Of a stretch of DNA of 40,057 bases, positions 36,208 through 40,057 are shown piece after piece. This DNA is from a bacterium (GTDB taxonomy: Bacteria; Acidobacteriota; Aminicenantia; Aminicenantales; Aminicenantaceae): the NCBI GenBank assembly GCA_018335295.1, contig JAGXKI010000013.1, forward strand, positions 1-40,057, in the 5' to 3' direction. Within the stretch, counting starts at the first letter, position 1. The number at the start of each line of letters is the position of its first letter. The notes under the pieces are model-generated. The model made no database searches, was not told the origin of the DNA, and saw only the letters and a program-made list of their open reading frames with translations. Position numbers and translations under genes: made by a program.

Positions 36208-36672
36208 TCATACGATGCTTTGTTCTTCCTCCTCTAAAATCTTGCAGACCTGAGAGGGATCGTCTATTTTTTTGAATCTTTCCACTAAATCAGTTTCCTT
36301 AACCAAGCGGCAAATGTGAGCCAGAATTTTAAGCTGCAAACCGGGTTGATCTTGGTTTCCAAGGATTAAAAAAAGAACATAGGTAGGCATCTGGTCCACG
36401 GCTTCAAAATTCATCCCTTTTTTGACAATCCCGATGGAGATCAAAGGTTCTTTCACTTCTTCGGTGAGAGCATGGGGGAGAGCCACACCATTCTCCATTC
36501 CAGTACTTCCCAGACTCTCCCTCTTCAACAACTGGTCTAAAATTTTTTTCTCTTTACCGATGAGTCCCCGTTTCTTCAATTCCTTCACAAACTGTTCCAA
36601 AATTTCCTTTTTCTCAGCGGATTCTAAATCGGTCAAAACATTTTTTTCACTTAAATATTCACATATTTTCAT
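36208..36672 (-). CDS. PTS EIIA domain protein (fructose/nitrogen type)
   Basis: A single EIIA domain of the fructose/mannitol/Ntr type, 154 residues. The phosphorylatable His is His67 in GVALPHALTEEV, preceded by RESLGSTGMENG as in EIIANtr proteins. It carries no transporter domain, so it is more likely a regulatory than a sugar-uptake component. No EI, HPr or HPr kinase gene is in the window. GAGGG 5 nt before the ATG supports the start, and a TATAAT box lies about 30 nt upstream. It follows the substrate-binding protein gene by 151 bp on the same strand. Confidence 0.85.
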   Translation of the reverse strand: MKICEYLSEKNVLTDLESAEKKEILEQFVKELKKRGLIGKEKKILDQLLKRESLGSTGMENGVALPHALTEEVKEPLISIGIVKKGMNFEAVDQMPTYVLFLILGNQDQPGLQLKILAHICRLVKETDLVERFKKIDDPSQVCKILEEEEQSIV

Positions 36673-36700
36673 TTCAGCCCTCTGTTCCTACGATCCCGAC

Positions 36701-36706
36701 ATTATA
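36701..36706 (-). promoter_or_regulatory. -10 box of the EIIA gene
   Basis: Perfect TATAAT on the minus strand, about 29 nt before the ATG at 36672. The expected -35 region is only T-rich, so the promoter is partial. Confidence 0.35.
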
Positions 36707-36823
36707 AATAATATCCTCTTCGAAAATAAACCTCTTTTTTTCTTCTCGGGGAAACTCATTCCCATCCTAAAATTTACACCTTTCTTTGATTTTAAAAATC
36801 AATAGAGTCCTCTGTTAGCTTTT

Positions 36824-37822
36824 TCACTCAGGCGTGTCTTTCACGGGTTTGGTCTCCCTTCCGATGACCTTGTCCGCCTTGTCAAGGATCTCACTGGAAA
36901 ACTGAATTCCTTGTTTCTCTGCGGCCTTGAGGTTTATATGAAGGCGAACATCGTGCATGTATTGAAAGGGAATATCCCCGGGATTCTCTCCTTCCTTAAC
37001 CCTCCAGGCTAATTGTCCTGCCTTGGTTCCCATTTCATAAAAATCCCAACCCAAAGCCGCACAGGCTCCCAGCTGAGTGGAGAGGAGAAAACCTCCAAAT
37101 AAAGGGAGGTTGTTTTCCTCGGCCACCCTGCTTATAGCTTCGAAAGAAGCATTGATGGTGTTATCAGAAATGGGAAATATAACATCCACCTTTTTATTGA
37201 TCAACCTCTGGGCAAAAAGAAGGACCTGGCTGGAATTGGCAATAGGAACATCCAATATCTCGAGATTGAGTGCTTCGGCCTTTTTTTGAGCCAACTCCAA
37301 GTAATATTTGGAATTGAGTTCGGAAGGGGTCCACAGCGTTCCGACTCGTCTGGCTTTGGGGAGCACTTTTTTTATAAAGTTCAAAGTTTCTTTAATAGGG
37401 CCTCTAGAGGAGACTCCAGTTACATTTTTCAAATGGTCTTCCGCTGATTTTCCCGCTCCTGCCAGATAAGGGTTGGCTACTGAAGAAAACACTACAGGAA
37501 TCTCTGAAGTGACATGCAGGGCTGACTGGAGGCAGGGAGTGGAAAGGGCCACGATCATATCCACTTGATTGTCCACAAATTCCTGGGCAATCCTCTGGAC
37601 TTCGGGGATATCTCCGTAAGCATTTTTGGTTATCAACCTCACATCCTCGCCCTCTCTGAGACCTTTATCTTTCAGAGTCTCAATGAAAGCCTTTCTCACC
37701 AAATTCAAGGTGGGGGCATCATTGACCTGAAAGATCCCGATGGTGTACAAATCTTTATCTTTTTTCTGACAATAGGAAGACAACATGAGAAGTGATAAAA
37801 GCAATATTCCTGCTTTTTTCAT
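36824..37822 (-). CDS. ABC transporter substrate-binding protein (TrpX-like)
   Basis: The sequence matches the ABC substrate-binding family PF04392: GIFQVNDAPTLNLVRKAFIETLKDKGL, then IAQEFVDNQVDMIVALSTPCLQ, then VVFSSVANPYLAG, then VDVIFPISDNTI and FEAISRVAEENNLPLFGG. Relatives bind tryptophan, tyrosine or other small organic ligands. An N-terminal signal (MKKAGILLLSLLMLSSYC) precedes Cys18; Tyr before that Cys is atypical for a lipobox. ATG 37822 is set by GAGGAGG 7 nt upstream, giving 332 residues. No permease or ATPase gene follows, so its transporter partner is elsewhere or missing. Confidence 0.88.
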   Translation of the reverse strand: MKKAGILLLSLLMLSSYCQKKDKDLYTIGIFQVNDAPTLNLVRKAFIETLKDKGLREGEDVRLITKNAYGDIPEVQRIAQEFVDNQVDMIVALSTPCLQSALHVTSEIPVVFSSVANPYLAGAGKSAEDHLKNVTGVSSRGPIKETLNFIKKVLPKARRVGTLWTPSELNSKYYLELAQKKAEALNLEILDVPIANSSQVLLFAQRLINKKVDVIFPISDNTINASFEAISRVAEENNLPLFGGFLLSTQLGACAALGWDFYEMGTKAGQLAWRVKEGENPGDIPFQYMHDVRLHINLKAAEKQGIQFSSEILDKADKVIGRETKPVKDTPE

Positions 37823-38033
37823 CGAGTTCCTCCTCAATTAACTCTATTTATGATAAATAAAAAATTTCCCAGTGGCAACTTAACTGAATTTTTTCCCGAT
37901 CACAAAAAATAAATCAAAAGCTCTTTTCTAGAAGCATCCCCAAAACCGTGATGAGTATAAATATCTCTCCTTATTGAAAGGAGTGAGGGATGGGGGGTGA
38001 GGAAGCCCCTATGAGAACTGAGCGGGCACGGTT

Positions 38034-38050
38034 CCTCTCCATAGGAGAGG
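38034..38050. other. Perfect 7-bp hairpin inside the repeat
   Basis: CCTCTCC-ATA-GGAGAGG: perfect stem with a 3-nt loop inside the extra segment of the long repeat copy. Confidence 0.5.
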
Positions 38051-38078
38051 AGAGCGAAGTCCGAATGGTAAGAGAAGA

Positions 38079-38102
38079 GGTCAGACCAGTCTTGGTCTAA
38101 CC
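38079..38102. other. GGTCAGACC hairpin inside the repeat
   Basis: GGTCAGACCA (38079-38088) pairs with TGGTCTAACC (38093-38102), one mismatch, with further pairing outward. The core is the same as the terminal repeat of the 22.03-kb element. Confidence 0.5.
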
Positions 38103-38173
38103 CCTTTTCTTTAGTGCTGACGACCCCCATCCCTCGTCCCCTATCACGGAATTAGAGATACTTACCTCCTTTC

Positions 38174-38202
38174 TTGGATATTTTGCCCTTATCCTTTAGA
38201 AT
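38174..38202 (+). promoter_or_regulatory. Putative promoter of the DUF72 gene, nearly no leader
   Basis: TTGGAT (38174-38179), 17 bp, TAGAAT (38197-38202), with 8 nt to the ATG at 38211 and no Shine-Dalgarno. The -35 box starts 5 bp outside the repeat element. Confidence 0.45.
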
Positions 38203-38210
38203 GAAAACAG

Positions 38211-39107
38211 ATGAGCCGCTATTTTGTGGGTACTGCAGGATGGAGTTATCAAGATTGGGAAGGGATTGTCTATCCTTCCAAAAAATCTTCCTCATTTCAT
38301 CCTCTCCCTTTTTTAGCCCACTACCTCAACCTGGTGGAAATCAACAGCACTTTCTACAGAATCCCTTCCATTCGTATTTCCCTTTCGTGGATAAAAAAAA
38401 TCAAAGATCACCCTGATTTTCTCTTCACCGTTAAACTCCACCAGGTTTTCACTCACCAGAGAAAAGATTTTTCCCAAAAAGATGTGGACGATTTCAAACT
38501 GGGAATCGAACCCCTCCGGGCAAAAAACAGACTCGCAGCCATTCTTCTCCAGTTTCCATGGTCCTTTGTCAACACCACTCAGAACTGGGACTACCTGGCT
38601 AACTTGTTTGGACATTTTTCTCATTTTCCTTTAGCCTTGGAAGTCAGACATTCTTCTTGGGATGTGCCTTCATTCTACGACCTTCTCTCCGAGCACCGGG
38701 TAAGTTTTTGCAACATAGACCAACCCCTATTCCGAAATTCCATAAAACCTTCGACCGCCGCCACCAACCCTGCTTTATCCTACGTAAGGCTTCACGGCCA
38801 GAATTATGAAAAATGGTTCCAGAAAGATGCAGGACGGGATGAGCGGTATAACTATTTCTATACAAAAAAAGAACTTCAACCGTGGGTGGAACGAATCAAG
38901 AATCTCTCCGATAAAAGTGAAAAAGTCTGTGTTGTGACCAATAATCACTATCGAGGCCAGGCTTTTGCCAACGCTCTTCAGATAAAAAATATGCTCACCA
39001 GAGAAAAATTTGATATCCCTTCGTCTCTAGTGGAACGTTACCCTGTACTCCAGGAAATCATTGACCAACTCAAAAAGGGTCAGCTCAACCTTTTCACCAA
39101 ATCTTAG
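38211..39107 (+). CDS. DUF72 (YecE-family) TIM-barrel-like protein
   Basis: A member of the YecE/DUF72 family, 298 residues. Its hallmarks are FVGTAGWSYQDWEGIVYP at the start, YLNLVEINSTFYRIPS, LLQFPWSF, LALEVRHSSW, YVRLHGQN and VVTNNHYRGQAFANA near the end. The family adopts a TIM barrel of unknown activity; roles in DNA repair have been suggested from fusions and context, without a settled reaction. ATG 38211 starts exactly at the family's N-terminus. It is monocistronic here. Confidence 0.9.
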   Translation: MSRYFVGTAGWSYQDWEGIVYPSKKSSSFHPLPFLAHYLNLVEINSTFYRIPSIRISLSWIKKIKDHPDFLFTVKLHQVFTHQRKDFSQKDVDDFKLGIEPLRAKNRLAAILLQFPWSFVNTTQNWDYLANLFGHFSHFPLALEVRHSSWDVPSFYDLLSEHRVSFCNIDQPLFRNSIKPSTAATNPALSYVRLHGQNYEKWFQKDAGRDERYNYFYTKKELQPWVERIKNLSDKSEKVCVVTNNHYRGQAFANALQIKNMLTREKFDIPSSLVERYPVLQEIIDQLKKGQLNLFTKS

Positions 39108-39337
39108 GCGGGTTAGCTGCGTCCCCTAAATTTATTCAGGAATTCTTGTGTGGACCTTTCGCTTCCCCCAAATATTGAGTTTGGATTTTCCAACACTCTG
39201 AGGCCCGATTTCCTCTCCTTTCCCTGTTCGAAAACGAAGGGCATCAAAGGGACACTGAACGATACAGGTTCCAAGGCGAAAAGAGTGTCCATCATTAAGA
39301 ATTTAAAGGATTCAGGAAAACCAAAACAAGAAGAACT

Positions 39338-40057
39338 TCACAACATCAAGAGGTCTCCGTTTTTCTGAGCTCTTTTCAATAAATCAATTTCCTTAATTTC
39401 TTTTCCTTTGACAATGCTCAAATAAACCCACTTTCGGGCCCGCACCAGGGCCATGAAAAGAGTTTTCATCCGGCTCTCATGGTCCATAGAGGCAAAATTC
39501 TCTTCTCTCATTTGAGGGAGAAACAATGAGTCAAAGGTTAATCCCGTGGCCCTGTCAAAAGTAGTTATTTTGGGTAAATCATTTTCAAAATCGTAAGGTT
39601 CATGGAGAACATTTTGAGCATCTTTTTCTATCGCCTTTTCCACATTCACTTCTCTTTTTTCTAATCCGCTGACTATTTCATAGATCATTTTCTCTGTGGG
39701 AACAAGGATTCCTATTTTTTCCCCCTTGGCCTGTCTCATCTTCACTGTCTCAGCCAAAAGGTTCATCTCCTCTTCCAAAGAAGGAACCAGGTAGCATAAG
39801 GGCAAATCTTCCTCTTTGGAGGAGACACAAAGTTGATCCAAATATTTTCTTTGAATGGCTTTGTCTTCTATGAAATAAGAAGCCAACCGGGCTACAAAAG
39901 GAGAATTTTTATACACCTGGGGAAGATGAAGTTTTTGACAGGGAGACAATTTTTCCAAAATCAGAGACTCAGAGGTCTGGTGAGAGCTCACTTTCTGCTG
40001 AAAATCAGCAAAAACACTCACATGGGAAGAAATAAAAGAGAGAATTTCATAGGATTC
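39338..40057 (-). CDS. UvrD/Rep-like helicase, C-terminal fragment
   Basis: The frame is open to the window edge without a stop, so the N-terminal ATPase part lies outside; a GTG at 40021 is internal. Visible are a region around EEEMNLLAETVKMRQAKGEKIGILVPTEK (typical of domain 2A of UvrD-like helicases), a motif V-like KITTFDRATGLTFDSLFLPQ, and motif VI as MALVRARKWVYLSIV, with the Arg that contacts ATP. This resembles the UvrD_C_2 region of superfamily 1 helicases that unwind DNA during repair. The fragment ends with a short basic tail. Exact subfamily is open. Confidence 0.75.
   Translation of the reverse strand, partial: ESYEILSFISSHVSVFADFQQKVSSHQTSESLILEKLSPCQKLHLPQVYKNSPFVARLASYFIEDKAIQRKYLDQLCVSSKEEDLPLCYLVPSLEEEMNLLAETVKMRQAKGEKIGILVPTEKMIYEIVSGLEKREVNVEKAIEKDAQNVLHEPYDFENDLPKITTFDRATGLTFDSLFLPQMREENFASMDHESRMKTLFMALVRARKWVYLSIVKGKEIKEIDLLKRAQKNGDLLML

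Larger units (their letters stand above)
37930..38169. repeat. MITE-like intergenic element, long copy with 132-bp extra segment
   Basis: In reverse orientation this matches the element at 13170-13276: GGAGGTAAG at one end, ATGCTTCT at the other, and 22-bp imperfect terminal inverted repeats with CCGTGAT. Relative to the short copy it has about 132 extra bp (38013-38144), bounded by two direct copies of ATAGGGG (minus-strand reading; plus positions 38006-38012 and 38138-38144). Confidence 0.6.
37823..38210. other. 388-bp gene-free region filled by a repeat element
   Basis: No gene is seen. Most of it is the long copy of the MITE-like element (37930-38169) with its embedded hairpins. The right end carries the DUF72 promoter. 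Confidence 0.6.

Noticed and set aside
36065-36253. 62-codon plus-strand frame upstream of and overlapping the EIIA 3' end
   Set aside because: Overlaps the EIIA C-terminus on the opposite strand and has no homology; the 35929-36207 gap otherwise shows only a weak CTCTC/GAGAG hairpin.
36786-36802. TTGATTTT-A-AAAATCAA inverted repeat between the substrate-binding protein and EIIA genes
   Set aside because: Purely AT-rich with no T tract after it; short AT palindromes arise often by chance in this composition, so I do not call an operator or terminator.
39113-39368. Two small overlapping frames, 60 codons on the minus strand (39295-39113) and 72 codons on the plus strand (39150-39368)
   Set aside because: No recognisable family, no convincing ribosome site or promoter for either, and they overlap each other; one might be real but I cannot support it.

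Overview
The window looks like chromosomal DNA of a Gram-negative bacterium: lpxC and a TonB-dependent receptor imply an outer membrane with lipid A. The gene set is mostly housekeeping, with no phage, insertion-sequence transposase or CRISPR array. An Oar-like receptor tail, very long multi-membrane NtrY-type kinase, methylmalonyl-CoA genes, tRNA genes without encoded CCA and an AT-leaning composition would fit Acidobacteriota or the Aminicenantes (OP8) lineage. That placement is inference from gene style only.

Layout. 1-6.3 kb: receptor tail, then a minus-strand envelope-precursor group (lpxC, TPR protein, glmU, glmS; the last three overlapping and served by their own promoter), then a divergent larB-like gene. 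6.3-7.0 kb: a gene-free 0.7 kb stretch with several hairpins. 7.0-11.3 kb: dnaG-rpoD, tRNA-Met and a zinc-ribbon coiled-coil protein. 11.3-18.2 kb (minus): long-chain acyl-CoA synthetase, gyrA, gyrB. 18.4-19.6 kb: TGS-domain GTPase and tRNA-Pro. 19.7-26.2 kb (minus): DUF362/ferredoxin protein overlapping a class V aminotransferase, a VIT/von Willebrand A protein, a HAD phosphatase and an exported AstE/AspA-type metallohydrolase. 26.4-32.1 kb: two small proteins, a secreted protein overlapping a 1293-residue NtrY-like histidine kinase, and a flavodoxin. 32.2-37.8 kb: methylmalonyl-CoA epimerase plus meaB, an eroded acyl-CoA dehydrogenase homologue, a YHS/TRASH membrane protein, cupin, acylphosphatase, EIIA and a substrate-binding protein. 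38.2-40.06 kb: DUF72 protein and the C-terminal part of a UvrD-like helicase running off the window.

Co-operation. GlmS and GlmU make UDP-GlcNAc, and LpxC acts on its acylated form for lipid A. DnaG and RpoD form a macromolecular-synthesis operon. GyrB and GyrA are adjacent. The epimerase and MeaB serve methylmalonyl-CoA mutase, which is not in the window.

Most interesting non-standard signals: (i) two diverged copies of a MITE-like intergenic element (13.17 and 37.93 kb), one carrying 132 extra bp of hairpins; (ii) a 95-bp element with perfect 18-bp terminal inverted repeats at 22.03 kb, sharing a GGTCAGACC core with the extra segment at 38 kb; (iii) a palindrome over the -35 box of the dnaG-rpoD promoter; (iv) at least four genes whose predicted -10 box lies 6-8 nt before the start codon with no Shine-Dalgarno, suggesting leaderless mRNAs; (v) the giant kinase coupled to a small secreted protein.
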